DNA of 64,000 nt from Pseudeuparius sepicola (lineage: Eukaryota > Arthropoda > Insecta > Coleoptera > Anthribidae). Made by a program: the position numbers and the translations under genes. The stretch is from positions 132,243,373-132,307,372 of the forward strand of contig OY987299.1 in assembly GCA_963920635.1 (NCBI GenBank). The letters are read 5' to 3'. The notes under the pieces were generated by a model that was not told where the DNA came from, ran no database searches, and was given only the letters and a program-made list of their open reading frames with translations. Positions 20,251 to 32,041 of the stretch are shown in pieces (position 1 is the first letter of the stretch; each line of letters opens with the position of its first letter).

Positions 20251-23200
20251 ATGCCGTCTGACGCTGAATCTACCGGCCTGGAACCCAACGAAGAGAGGGC
20301 GCACATTCTATTCGTTTCGCCTGCCGCCAACGTCACCTGGCCCGAGAGCAACATCAACAATCTCAGCTACAACATACCGTCAGGTGAGGACTTGGTAGAC
20401 GTAGCTGATTTTCTTTAGATTTACCAAATGCTACATTGAATTTTTAAGAGAAAAACACACAGTATAAATAAGTGGTCCTATTATCCTTTTGTAATTTAGG
20501 CCAATTCGGTAGATCAGGGTGGTTTCAAACCCACCCACCCCCCCCCCCCCCCATTAACAAAAGAAAGGAAAAACGACAAAAGTGTGATGGGTCCATACAC
20601 TTAAATTATTTCTAAACTATCGTACCTACTTATTAAAATTAAACCACCACAATTTACACAGACTGCTACGGTTACTATATTCCTTACTCAAATCGTAAGT
20701 GGTCAGCAGACAAACACACACAAGAAACTCCATAAGTTTAAACTTGAATTGCTTCAGTTCCTAATAATCTTAGATGCATATTGTAGACAAATAGCTAGCA
20801 GAGAGACGTATATAGCAAGTATTTTTGTAAGTAAAGTTATAGGTATTCCATTGTACAGGGTGCTCCACATAACATGTCACCCCCCCTTAACTTATTTATT
20901 TTACAAAAAATTGTAGAGATAAAAGTTTTAGAATTTACAAAACAAGTGGAGGTGAAAAGTAATGTGGATCGTGGGTCACCCTGTACTAAGAGCCACAGAG
21001 GCGATTCATTTAAAATTTTGACCTTTTCTCGAAATTTTGTTTGATTTTAACTATATAATTTAGACATTTCTTTGTGGAAATTTGGCCAAATACCCTACTT
21101 TGAGGAGACAATTATTAGTAAATTTTCCAGAAAAGAGTTGAAATTATACAAAACTTCGTGAGGAAAGTGTAAATATAGCAGCATTTCGAGAAGGAAACTT
21201 TCGAGAAAAACTTCAAATCTAGCAAAACTTTAAAAAAGTTGAAATTACACAAAACATCGTAAAAAAGTACAAATTTATCAAAACTTCGTTAAAAAAATCT
21301 AAATTGCCTATTCAGCGTAGAGATATCGAGAAAATAGTAGAAATTTAGAAAAATGTCGTGAACATAGTCGAATAGCAAAACTAATTTAGAATTGGAATTA
21401 TACAAAATTGAGTGAAAAAAAGTGGAAGAAATTTCGATACGGAAAGTAGAAAGTTATCGAAACTTTATGAAAAGTAGAAAGTTAGCAAAATTTTGAGAAA
21501 AAAATCGAAATTTAGCAGAACTTCGTGAAAAGTTGAAGGAATTGTTCCATATTTCGACAAAAATCAAACTTTAGCAAAACATTGTACAAAAAGTCGAAAT
21601 TTAGCAAAAGTTATTAGTTACATTATTACATACAGAAAAAAAATCAGGAGAAATTATACAAAATTTCGAAAAGGAAAATAGAAATTTATCAAAACTTCAT
21701 GAAGAAATAGGAAGGTTAGCAAAATTTCGAGAAAAAATCGAACATTAGTCAACTTTGTGAAAAAGTCGACGAAATTAGGCTAAATTTCGAAAAAAAATCA
21801 AAATTTAGCAAAACTTTGTGAAAACGTAGCAATTTGGCAAAACTTCGTGAAAAAAAGAAAGCATACAATCTTCGTGAGAACAGTTAATATTTAGAAACAT
21901 TTCGAGAATCGAAGTTTAGCAACTTTGCGAGAAAGCAAAAATTATACAAGGTTCTTGAAAAGCGTAATAACAAAATTTCGATAAAAAATAGAAATTTAGC
22001 AAAACTTCCTGAAAAAAGTTATACAATTATACAAAACTTCGTCAAAATATCGAAATTTCAAATACATCGCCAATGCGGCCTTCAACGCCTTCGTACCATT
22101 GAACTGAACAGTTGTAGGTAAAGTAAAAGTACGTTTGATAATTTATTTTTGAGCTAGCTTAACTAATTTTTGATGGCTGCGCTATTTTGCATACCTAAAC
22201 TTAGATAATGTTGGAGGGTTTTTATTAAATTAAAACATTGTAGTATAGACTTTATATAATCAAAATTGCTTAAATTAAAAAGTGCCTTTAACAAAACATT
22301 TTGAGGAGTTTTTTATATATTTATTTTCAACGTTTTAGAAACATGGTGGCCTTGGTGTGACTACTGGAAGGAACCACAACACGTCTTATATCAACTTGCC
22401 AACGTTTGCTTTGCTTTGGCTTACAGTTCGACATGTTCCAGAAAAGGCGTGCTCTTCACCCATTGCTGGCTCATTTTAGGTAATACATTTGAGGGCAGAG
22501 GTCATTTATCACACCTACAACATATTTTATTCGTTAAGGTTTGATGCTGTTCTCAACGTGGGCCTGGAACGTCATATGTGCTCCAGATGTATTCACCTGG
22601 AACTTTGCTTTCATGCTGATGAACATGGCGCAAGTCTTCCACATTTTGTACCAACTCAGACCCGTCAAATTCGATCCTGAACTGGAAGAAGCATACCACG
22701 CCCTATTTGAACCATTCAAGGTACATACCTTTTAATATTCCTCCGATTTATTTCTTATTAAAATTATAGTTGACCAGATTGCAATTCAAGAGAATAGTGA
22801 GCTCGGACTTAGCGCAAATCATGTCACTTCATGCTGGAGAAGCTTATGCGGTACAAAATTTGACAAGGACCGATAGGCTTGGGTTGCTACTATCAGGGAA
22901 AGTAAGTACCAAAAAGGAACTCAGTACTGCTGCAATCTTCTCTTTGAAATTCTCAGGTGAACGTTCTCACAGATAATCAATTTCTTCACCCAATCCTACC
23001 GTGCGAATTCCTAGATTCTCCAGAGTTTGAATCAAGCAGAAATACAGTAGACGACAAATTTAAAGTAAGAGTATTCTCACCAATGACGTCAGAACCTATA
23101 GACAGGTTTGTTTTGATAAACGCTTGACGCCCAGAACTAATCACAATCTAAGCGCTCCATTAAATTATTCCGAAAATGTCGGGAGATTGTCAGAAATTGT

Positions 23201-24119
23201 CCCTTTTTGTCGAGCCGTAGCGAACTTATTTCGACTCTGGGCTCGGAGGCTGGCGTCGTTAGACCATCCCCCGAGTCTTCAGGTGAGGTTCCGATGCTTC
23301 CGGCGCCCCCAAACAAGAAGAAACATGCGATATCTAAGTGTGATTCTGGAGGAACTATAACCGGGAATCACCGGGTGTATAGTTGGTTGACGGTTGACTT
23401 TCTGTCTTTGTTTGTAGCATGTTTTTAGAGTAGTATGGATATATTTAATCTTGGAGTCAAAATAAAGGGAATTTTAACAATGGGTCTATAGGTTTTGACG
23501 TCATTGATTCTTACATTGTTTCTCCGCACTCCAAGACAAATTTTTACAGGTGTCTATAGTGGCAGCAAGCACTTGCAGGTACCTTTTCTGGCAGCGATCA
23601 ACCCTGGAATATCTCTTGGTCAAAGACGCTTACATCGCCACGGTTCTAACGACGCTCGTAGCTAGAGACATCACCACCAAACTGTACTCCATGAACAACA
23701 AGATTGTGACAGCTAAAGGATCACATTTGGACATCAGGTTGCCGAGTATAACATCGTCTCTGGCATCCAGCGGGGAATACAAGTCGCCGGTGAGAACCAA
23801 GAAGGCGAACGGAGGTAAAATATCAAGTAGATACTCCAAAATATCTCGTTAACTCGGTTAGTAACGTTTCAAAACTTTAGGGGTGTGCAACATGTCTCCT
23901 GACGTGTTCGTCAATAACGACAACCAAAGCAAAATGAAGGTGTACGAGAAATTCAAGGAGAACGGCGGGAGTTTGGCACAGACCAACTTCTTGAGCGAGA
24001 TGGAACCGCTGACGGAACTTCCATCGAATGATGACTTGGCCTCGAACGACGTGGAGAGTTGGTTGGAAACTAGCTCGAAATACCACAGCTGTGAGCTGGT
24101 GGACGTTGAGGAGTTATAG
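20251..24119 (+). CDS. bves: Popeye domain-containing protein 1 (Bves-like), 7 exons, 399 aa
   Basis: A cAMP-binding membrane protein of the Popeye family, acting at the plasma membrane of muscle and epithelia (family knowledge). Exons: 20251-20383, 22339-22479, 22539-22720, 22770-22901, 22957-23064, 23550-23814, 23881-24119; all have AG/GT borders and sum to 1200 nt in frame. The short outer N-terminus has sites N27-VT and N37-LS. Three hydrophobic segments follow at about residues 55-72, 84-105 and 118-138 (QHVLYQLANVCFALAY; LFTHCWLILGLMLFSTWAW; NFAFMLMNMAQVFHILYQL). The Popeye domain carries the cAMP motifs FLDSPEF (214-220) and FKVS (231-234), then CRYLFWQRSTLEYLL. The PEF form is typical of POPDC1. 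The tail is variable and acidic. Intron 1 holds a minisatellite and intron 5 a hAT MITE. The ATG is preceded by an in-frame stop. A second Popeye gene follows downstream on the same strand. Confidence 0.92.
20500..20855. other. Intron 1 DNA with C-run
   Basis: Intronic. ACCCACCCA and a 15-bp C run at 20538-20552 suggest a degraded hAT terminus. Nothing else recognised. Confidence 0.3.
20856..20983. mobile_element. 128-bp TA-flanked MITE in bves intron 1
   Basis: CAGGGTGCTCCACATAACAT at the left and ATCGTGGGTCACCCTG at the right, with TA on each side. The inverted arms are imperfect: the outer 10 bp and a GGGTCACC/GTCACCCC block match best. Confidence 0.65.
21020..22060. repeat. Degenerate minisatellite (~30-bp unit) in bves intron 1
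   Basis: For about 1 kb the words AAATTTAGCAAAACTTCGTG and GAAAAAAGTCG recur at roughly 30-40-bp spacing with many substitutions and small indels. No unit is exactly conserved, so the array is old. It is not palindromic and not coding. Confidence 0.8.
23081..23506. mobile_element. hAT-type MITE with TGACGTCA in its ends, copy 1 (bves intron 5)
   Basis: 426 bp bounded by CAATGACGTCAGAACCTATAG and CTATAGGTTTTGACGTCATTG (about 21-bp inverted repeats). The 8-bp target duplication is ATTCTCAC / ATTCTTAC (one mismatch), which with the CAATG terminus fits the hAT superfamily. Inside is a 73-codon frame (23207-23428) also kept in copy 2. Intron splice sites on both sides are untouched. Confidence 0.88.
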
Positions 24120-24626
24120 GAATTAGTGAACTCTGAAAGTTTTCATTCGTGTTTGACTTAAAGCGTAGACCAGTTTAACACAGAGTGGTCTGTTTGTGAG
24201 TGGTGTGTCAAGTGGATGCCTATTTTGCAATGAATTTATATAGATAGGTACATTAAATAATGATATTTTTAGTGTAGATTTTTTGAAAGTAAAATGCATA
24301 GTGTGTTAATGATTCAAATAGATGAAGCAACCACTTGACATTTTGCTAACTGGTCAGTGCTTAAATGTTGTGCAATATGGAATCTGTCCAGAATAATGTT
24401 TATAACAATTATATGTGAATGTGCCACTAAAAAAGTTATTGATACTTTATAATTTCAAAATATATTTTGCAATGAAGTTAGCTGCAAAATGGCAATGGTC
24501 TGATTGTTATAAACGCAATAATTAACTTCCATCATGAATCCAGCTGTTATGACGAAAATGCACAAAACAGGTACTTTTAGGGCCCGCCGATTGGCCTATA
24601 TGGATTTGTTAAAAATCATTATCAAG
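24120..24626 (+). other. Presumed 3' UTR and downstream flank of bves
   Basis: AT-rich, no gene. Probably transcribed 3' UTR at its start. No unambiguous AATAAA was pinned. Confidence 0.35.
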
Positions 24627-25059
24627 CAATGACGTCAGAACCTATAGACAGTTTGTTTTGATAAACGCTTGACGCCCAGAACTAATAACAACCTAAGCGC
24701 TCTATTAAATTATTCCAAAAATGTCGCGAGATTGTCAGAAATTGCCCCTTTTTGTCGAGCCGTAGCGAACTTATTTCGACTCTGGGCTCGGAGGCTGGCG
24801 TCGTTAGACCATCCCCCGAGTCTTCAGGTGAGGTTCCGATGCTTCCGGCGCCCCCAAACAAGAAAAAACATGCGATATCTAAGTGTGATTCTGGAGGAAC
24901 TATCACCGGGAATCAACGGGTGTATAGTTGGTTGATGGTTGACTTGCTGTCTTTGTTTGTAGCATGTTTTTAGAGTAGTATGGATATATTTAATCTTGGA
25001 GTCAAAATAAAGGGCATTTTAACAATGGGGCACCACGACTATAGGTTTTGACGTCATTG
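24627..25059. mobile_element. hAT-type MITE with TGACGTCA in its ends, copy 2
   Basis: 433 bp, same ends as copy 1, with a perfect 8-bp duplication TTATCAAG at 24619-24626 and 25060-25067. The internal 73-codon frame (24752-24973) differs from copy 1 at three residues, all substitutions. It lies 508 bp past the bves stop. Confidence 0.92.
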
Positions 25060-25067
25060 TTATCAAG

Positions 25068-25649
25068 ACAAAAAGTTTTTAGTTTCAACACTATTGAATT
25101 TCGATAATTTCCAAAATTAAAAGAACAATGAAAACCAATTTTTGAGAGGTTAACAAGTTACCTACATCATTTTCATGCAAAAATTTCTGAGTTTGGTGAT
25201 AGTATAATACAAAATGTGATATATAAATGTAAAGAAATCGATCTAAGAAAAAAATTAGCTATAAAATGTTTTAGTCAATTTATTATAATATTACGGTGCT
25301 TTTTGTGATATTTGAAATATTGTATAAGGTAGATAGGTAGGTAGACAATAGAAAATAAATTATAATGTTACATTAAATAAGGAGAGCACATATTTTTTAT
25401 GTATTTAATTAACATTATGTTCCCTTGCACCCTGAAGGCTTTGAATTTTGAAGAATGTATTTAAACTATGAGCTTCTTTACAGTAAAATACCTTATGTAG
25501 GTAGACTCTGTGAAAAAAAATTACAAAAAAGTATATTTCGATAAATAAATAAATGGTACTTTTGGAGTTTGGTTTGATAAATGTCAATTTGACAGGTAGG
25601 TACTGCCATTTGCATACGTAATTTTTTTCTTGCTAAATGATCTTATTAG
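25068..25649. other. AT-rich intergenic DNA
   Basis: No gene or repeat boundary recognised. Confidence 0.35.
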
Positions 25650-26960
25650 GGGTAATAAAACAAGTGGTATGCCTATTATCGATAATACCTTTCGTTAATT
25701 TTACGAATTATAATACCAAACCTGCGCAGTCGTGGTATTTTCTTGGCATTGGGATTATAATGAGTGATAAATGAACAAAAGGTATTATCTATTATCAGTC
25801 ATTTCACGAGTTGTATTTTAAAAAAATAAAAAAGAGCAACCGCAACCGGGATTTGAACCCAGGACCTCTCGCATGCAAAGCGAGAATCATGCCCCTAGCC
25901 CACTGAGGTCCGATGCATGTTTTACTTAACTGGCGGTATATAAATTTAATTGCCATGCTTAAAAGTTAAAGTCCATCTGACAGCTGTCATTTAGGTTGAG
26001 CTTTCGGTTCTGAATATGTTTTTTTTTTGCTTATAGATATTTAACGATCAATGTGTTAACTGAAAACATATCGTCTAGTCCTATACTAAATTTGGTAATG
26101 TAAAGAAGTTATCGGGTTATCAGATTTAGCTGCCACAATATTGGTTTAGCCTAACTAGGACGTAACTAAGAGAGAAGGATTTCAGCGATTATTTCCCTCA
26201 TACTGCTTGCATCCAATAAGGTAGCTAGTTCCATAAAAATCCAACCAATGATATGCCTCTGCTAGCGATAATTGCACTTGTGCAAATTATCGCGGTAATT
26301 GCACTTGTGCAAATTATCACTTCGTTGCTTAGCAACCGCGAATCCGTTGGATACAAACACGTACCTACTTCTTAAAGTTTGTGTGTTTCACACTGCTGTT
26401 CTAAATTATGCAGCTTAGAAATTATGTTGCGGTACTATTAAGCATTGTATCAATTGATTTATATAACTTTTACATTGCTAAATTTTTGTTATTGGACCTC
26501 CGTCTCCGTTTAAATTTATGACACATTCAGAAAATAAACCAACGCTGACAGGGTATAGGTATAATCGCATTTGCCTTGGATATTCAAGCGTCAGGTTTGT
26601 TTACTCGAACGCTACAGTCGAAGCTATCAATAAACTCGTTCAAAATTAATCGTTTTGGAAATGTAAACATAGAAAAAATTAATACAGAAATTATTAAATC
26701 GTATTCGAGAAATAATCTCGACAAATACCACTCGTGCCGGAAATTTTTCTAGATAATTTTATTCTCAAGCCCTATTTTGCCCATAAGCAAAACCACTCGT
26801 ACAAATGAGGCTTTTATTTTCACAGATAAAATCCCTCGAGCTTCACTCTCGGGATTTTATCAGAAAATGAAAGACCAATTATTTATACTCGTGACCTTTC
26901 TAGGCAAAATAGCCCTTTCGAAAAAAAATTATCGATAAAATTTCCGGCACTTGTGATATT
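25650..26960 (+). mobile_element. Dispersed repeat B with fold-back ends
   Basis: Inverted counterpart of repeat A (9251-10095). The left end is the AT-rich palindrome AACAAGTGGTATGCC ... CACGAGTTGTATT (25660-25816). B carries a tRNA-like insert and about 150 bp near 26165-26340 with a duplicated ATTGCACTTGTGCAAATTATC palindrome, which A lacks. The right side (26738-26960) folds back around CCTCGAGCTTCACTCTCGGG. Confidence 0.65.
25839..25909 (-). tRNA. tRNA-like gene: tRNA-Pro-like body, anticodon TGC
   Basis: A 71-nt cloverleaf on the minus strand. Acceptor ACCTCAG/TTGCGGT pairs at 6 of 7 positions (one G-T), anticodon stem CTCGC/GCGAG is perfect, loop TTTGCAT has U33, and T stem CTGGG/CCCGG has loop TTCAAAT. 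The D arm and anticodon stem (CTAGGGGCATGATTCTCGC) resemble animal tRNA-Pro, but the anticodon TGC would read Ala codons. The acceptor mismatch and repeat setting point to a tRNA-derived pseudogene; a real gene is not excluded. Confidence 0.6.
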
Positions 26961-27654
26961 ACATACGATTATACCACTATAGTGATATTGTCGCTGAAAT
27001 CATCACGAGATTGGTTAATATTTCAAAGATTATGTCATTTCATTGGTTCATATTGGCAGGCGTTGAATTCTCATTTAAATTTTATATTATACCTACACTC
27101 CACCAAACTGTTTTCCTTATGTGTGGATAAAATGTTTCCATTTAGGTATATAACATATCTTTTAGACGCGCCAGCTTTCTTATAAATTTCCTGTAGGTTC
27201 GATCCAAAAAAGACCCGTGATCAAATTGAAAAACTTCTCGCATCCATTAATCGTGTGTGTGCACTCCTTCCGCAAGAAAACGACGAAACCGTTAAATAAT
27301 TTATGAGCGGCTGCAAAAGTTGCGGCGGAGTTTTCATTAAATTACTTGTAGCCTTGTCCTCGTATTTTTACGATGTGTCGGCGGAAGGATGTGTCACTTT
27401 AAAATCGAAACCCAGGAAGGGACAATAAATAAAGAACGTGGGCGAGTTTCCAGTTTCATTCTAAAGGGGTTTTGTTCCATTATGAAGTATAGTGAAATAA
27501 ATTTTTTCGATAGCAGTACAAACCACAATACTACTTTGATTTAATCAACAAACCTTTCTTTGTTAAAGGAGGCAGAGTTTAACTAATTCGATTGAGCCAA
27601 ACACTTTATTTATATAACAAAAAGATGTAGAATTATACCCAAATTATCAGGGGT
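26961..27654. other. AT-rich intergenic DNA
   Basis: No gene recognised. A 67-codon frame at 26982-27185 has no identifiable domain. Confidence 0.3.
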
Positions 27655-27825
27655 AAAACAAGTGTTGTGCATAATTATCGATACTACCCTGTGTTAATTT
27701 TACGAATTATAATCCCTGCGCAACAGCAGTGGTACTTTCTTAGCATTAGGATTATAATGAGTTAATAAATTAACAAAATGTATTATCAGATTATTAGGCA
27801 TACCACGAGTTGTATTTGGGAAGAG
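27655..27825. mobile_element. Solo palindrome of the ACAACTCGTGGTATGCC type
   Basis: AACAAGTGTTGTGCATAATT ... TTAGGCATACCACGAGTTGT mirrors the end palindromes of repeats A and B, about 165 bp, without the rest of those repeats. Confidence 0.6.
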
Positions 27826-28519
27826 AATTTAACAACTGAAAATAATGTATTTGCATGTATTTAGGCGTAATTTGACAGACAAACTTATTAAATATTTTTA
27901 TATTATTTATTTTCTCCACTATGGACAGAGATAGAAAGTTGAAATTTGATGGACCAGTGTCATGGAGTAACATTTTGTGGCATTTTTTCAACCCTAAAGT
28001 AAAAGTGGGTGGAGATGAAAAAACCAACCCCTAAAATTATTTTTCGCCAGAATTTTTTAACGTGTAAAAATTTCAAAAACAAAAAAATCGGTTTATAATG
28101 ACAAATGCGTTTAAAAACTTTTGCAACTCTTGTTTTTTTGTCCTAAACTTGATATATTTTTCAGAAAAAAATTAAACTTGTTCACACCCACGCGACTTAA
28201 AAATTCTTTTATGAATCAGGTAATCTAGTGGGCTAATTTCAAACATCTAATTACTGCTTCTAAAAACTTTTAGGTCTCTTTTGTTTTTGTTCTAAATTTG
28301 ACATAATTTAAGTGAAAAGAAAACATAGTATTAATAATAAGTAGTAATAATTCTTTGTAGTACTAATAATAATTTTACAAAGAGGTAGGTATCAAAAATA
28401 CTTCAATTAAAATTATTAGGGAGACCTAAAAAGTAAGTAAATAAAAAAATCTGAGAACTTTAACAACTATAAATAATAACAACAACTTATAAATAATATG
28501 AATTCTCAAAATCACAACA

Positions 28520-28552
28520 AATAATAATAATAATAATAATAATAATAGTAAT
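28520..28552. repeat. (AAT)n microsatellite
   Basis: About ten tandem AAT/ATA triplets inside the degenerate element. Confidence 0.9.
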
Positions 28553-28779
28553 TCTCACCCTCACAATACTCCAAACTAATAGTACCCCAGAAGCAACCAC
28601 ATGCTTGTGCGGGGGAGGGGGGCAATTACTATTATTTTGTCTTCGTTGCCATTTGCGGCTAAAGCCGACTTTTTTCCTATAGAACTAGGATAGCATTCGC
28701 TCAAGTACTACGGAAACCCCTAGAAAACCGTAGTAATCCCAGTGAGTGTAGGACAATTAGTAAATCACACGGATAAAGC

Positions 28780-29137
28780 CTATTTAGGAGCAATGCCGTG
28801 AATCCACATTTGTCCAGCGCTCTTGGCCATAGCGGTGTTTTTCTTTAAAGACATGTGCATGCACCTGCCTCGAACCAAGGTCGATCGAAGGCAGAAAAAC
28901 ATGCAGTCTAAAAAGTCAGCGCCGGTACGAGCGACGCCACCGCGGCCCGGCAAATGCTCGAAATGTCTCCCGTCTGCTAGAATGCACGACTCTATTCTTT
29001 GGGCCATAGAATTCCGAATTCTTTGAAATATTCCGGGAGTAACTATTTCTAATAGTTTCGCATGAGCCCATAACAAAATGCATATCCCGCATTTCTTCAT
29101 TTGTGAAGTTCACCATTTTTTTGGTTATAACGGACAC
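28780..29137 (-). pseudogene. Degenerate, internally deleted mariner transposase
   Basis: On the minus strand MVNFTNEEMRDMHFVMG (29116-29066) matches the DUF4817 helix-turn-helix start seen in the intact frame at 61.6 kb. Shortly after, in another frame, RIESCILADGRHFEHL matches the C-terminal RRSELCVQQNGSHFEQLL of that transposase. So the ends survive and the catalytic middle is gone. Confidence 0.65.
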
Positions 29138-29938
29138 AACTAGAGGTTTAAAATCTCCGGAAAAATTGTCCGAAAAAATCGGGTTTTCCCGGAAAATTTG
29201 AAAAAAAAAAAACGTAAAAAAACAATTTTTTTTAATAATACATAATAAAAAAGAAATAAAATAAATATTTTTAAATAAAATAATTTATTTAATATATAAT
29301 AAAAAGTTAAAAAGAATTATTGTTTTTAGTTTTTTATTGTTGATCAATAAGTGTTTTGTTTATTTAATTTGTTTTAAATAAAGCATTACTATCAAAATAT
29401 GTTATTCTTATACTCCTTGAAGTTTTTTCGAGCAAAATATGTAGGTATGCAAAAAAGATAACGAGTGTTTCTTCAACTTCCTTTGTTTATTTTGTTTATT
29501 CGAATTTTATCTGAAATTTTCAATTTTTTCCAATTTTTCAATTTTTTGGGCTTCGGAAAAAATGGAAAAAACTTTGTTTTTTCCAATTTTTCCTGTTTTT
29601 CCGTATAATTAAGCAATAACCATGCGTAAGTCGCGCGGGTGTCAACAAGTCTTATTTTTTTCTGAAAAATCTGCCAAGTTTAGGACAAAAAGACAAGAGT
29701 TGAAAAAGTTTTTAAACATATTTGTCATTACAAACCAATTTTTTCTGGTTCTGAAATTTTTACACGTTAAAAAATTCTGGAGAAAAATAATTTAAGGGAT
29801 GGTTATTTCATCCCCATCCACTCATACTTTAGGGTTGAAAATGCCACAAAATTTCATTCATGAGTGCAACTGGTCCCCCTTAATTTTAACAGGAGAATCG
29901 CCCTGTAAAATATTTTGGTGCAATTTAGAAACACCCTG

Positions 29939-31002
29939 TATAATTGTGGTTTTTGTCAATCTGAGCAGAGCGATAATGTCTGAATAACAACTGTCAATTT
30001 TAGCAACGAACTTAACAAAACTAGCTTTCTGAAAGAACTACTGTGACAAAAAAATAGTATATTATACACCTAGGTTGAGAAGTGAGCCATTATTTACCGA
30101 GTATTTTTATATCCTGAGGCGCGTAGCGCCGAAGGATATAATATGCGAGGTAAATAACGGCCTTCTCAACCGAAGTGTAGGTATATAGAATTTTTTTACT
30201 ACTAACATTGAAATATTTCAGTTGTCAAGCTGATAAAATGACACTAATTTTTAAATGTCACATAGAAAATTTTTCATTATTTACCTAGGTATTTTTTATT
30301 ATCATTATTTAGGTAGAGAAATATTACTTCTCATTAGAGGAATGAGGTAAATAATGGTGATTTCTCAGGTTAGTAGTAAAAAAAGATAATTATTATTTTC
30401 CCAGAAAAATTATTTTGTTTCTGCGTTCCTAGAAACTGGATAGCAGGTTATTATACACATGAATTCCTAGAAGCGTGGTATTGGTCAGTTACCTCGAACT
30501 GTCTCCCATTTTTATTGACAAAATCGATATTCTCGAAATTTGATACTAGGATTATTAACTATTAATTGGCACGAACCTGTCAATCATCCAGTAAATGTAA
30601 ATATTATAATTAAAAAAGATGGGTTAACATTGATGGACTTTTCAAAACTAATCGCGTCTCTTTCATTTGTAAACAAGGGAGCGATGTTTGCCTTACCACC
30701 TGCAGTTTACTTACAAGATGAGTAATCGATACTTCTATCGTCTAGACTAGAGTACACCGATAATAATGTGAAAGGATTTAGTGAATTTAGAATACGTGCA
30801 TTCACTAATTTCTAGTTATCGAATTTATGTTGCTACAGTTAAATTTCTACTGTGGTAATATGCATAAAGGACAGCAGCTCGAGCGCGCTTAACAATAATT
30901 ATTGTCAACCTATTGAGAGCGTTTCGAGAATTCCAATTTTTATGAAAATATAAAAATGGAAAGTTCAGGGAATTGTGATCTGTATTCGTAATCAACAATA
31001 TA
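29939..31002. other. AT-rich DNA with hairpins
   Basis: At 30073-30180 AGGTTGAGAAG ... CTTCTCAACC and ATTATTTACCGAGTA ... GCGAGGTAAATAA mirror around a GCGCGTAGCGC loop; a weaker relative is at 30275-30365. A 61-codon frame at 30540-30725 is not recognised. No gene seen. Confidence 0.4.
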
Positions 31003-32041
31003 CAGGGTGTTTCATCTTAAGTGCGAACACCCCCGTAAAATTTGTATTTTCCATCCGATTTTAACCGCGTTTTTTTCTAAAAATAGGCCACAAAAACTCT
31101 ACTTTGGTGCAAAATTTCAGGTCTTAATGTCAATTTTCTAGTCCTACTAAAAAATTTTTTTCTAGTAAAAAATGACGAAAACCATTTAGCGATTTTTTTA
31201 TTTAAAATCTGACACCACCAGCGTTAATCAGAACAACCTAAAACCCCCGTATACCAAATTTTAACAAAAAATATACAGGGAGTTCCATTCTGCACGGTGT
31301 CAAAATTGAGCAAAATAGGAATTTTAAAGGCATCTGGAGAGTCAAGTGTGCCAAGGAATCCCGTCAAAACGGATGAATGATCAACAGGACTACTCAAAGT
31401 GTTGGTGTGCAAAGATTCAATACAAAAATGTACAGGGGTTTTTTCTCTGGGCGATGTCAAAATGCTGAATTTTTATTAAACTTTATATTGGTCAGGAGTG
31501 TTCTGGAATCATTGAATAAATATTAATAAATACAAAAGCAATTTATTTCTTTACATCATCCAACCAACAAATAAAAACAATTCAAATTGTTGGACCTTTA
31601 TCAATAAAGTCACTGTCTAAGATGATACATTTTCTGTGCGTTTCCTGTTGTGGCACAACAGCCACCTTAACTTATATGGACTTAGTGACTGGCAGGCTTC
31701 TGTATTTTTTAGACTTAGTTCGTTTGTAATGTGTGGGATGGTTTTGATATACTCGATTTTTGACCTGTATAAAGTTCAAAAAATTCAGCATTTCGAGTTG
31801 CTGCAGAGAAGAACACCTTGTATATTTTTATTGGATCTTTGCACATCGACACTGTGAGTGGTCCTGTTCATCATCCAACTGTTTTGAAGTAAATCCATGG
31901 CACACTTGACTCACCAGATAAGTTTAAAATTTTGCACCAACGTAAAGTTTTTTGTGGCGTATTTTTAGAAAAAATTGCGGCTAAAATCGGATGGAGAATA
32001 CAAATTTTACGGGGGTGTTCGCACTTAAGATGAAACACCCT
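31003..32041. mobile_element. Palindromic TA element with nested CAGGGAGTTCC unit
   Basis: Outer arms are CAGGGTGTTTCATCTTAAGT / ACTTAAGATGAAACACCC, extending through ATTTTCCATCCGATTTTA. Inside, 31135-31830 is the same composite seen at 18405-19100 (CAGGGAGTTCCATTCTGCAC and its 100-bp left flank). The outer ends differ completely from those at 17.66 kb. Confidence 0.7.

Larger units (their letters stand above)
27850..29938 (-). mobile_element. Palindromic TA element with degenerate mariner core
   Basis: Arms 27915-28200 and 29640-29938 are inverted copies (AACTTTTGCAACTCTTG / CAAGAGTTGAAAAAGTT; ATTTTGTGGCATTTT / AAAATGCCACAAAATTT). The right terminus is GAAACACCCTG with TA after it; the left terminus has eroded. 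The centre holds transposase fragments. An AAT microsatellite and low-complexity AT DNA fill the rest. Confidence 0.6.

Noticed and set aside
28521..28552. Direct-repeat array resembling CRISPR
   Set aside because: Simple AAT microsatellite. No spacer structure anywhere in the window and the genome is eukaryotic.
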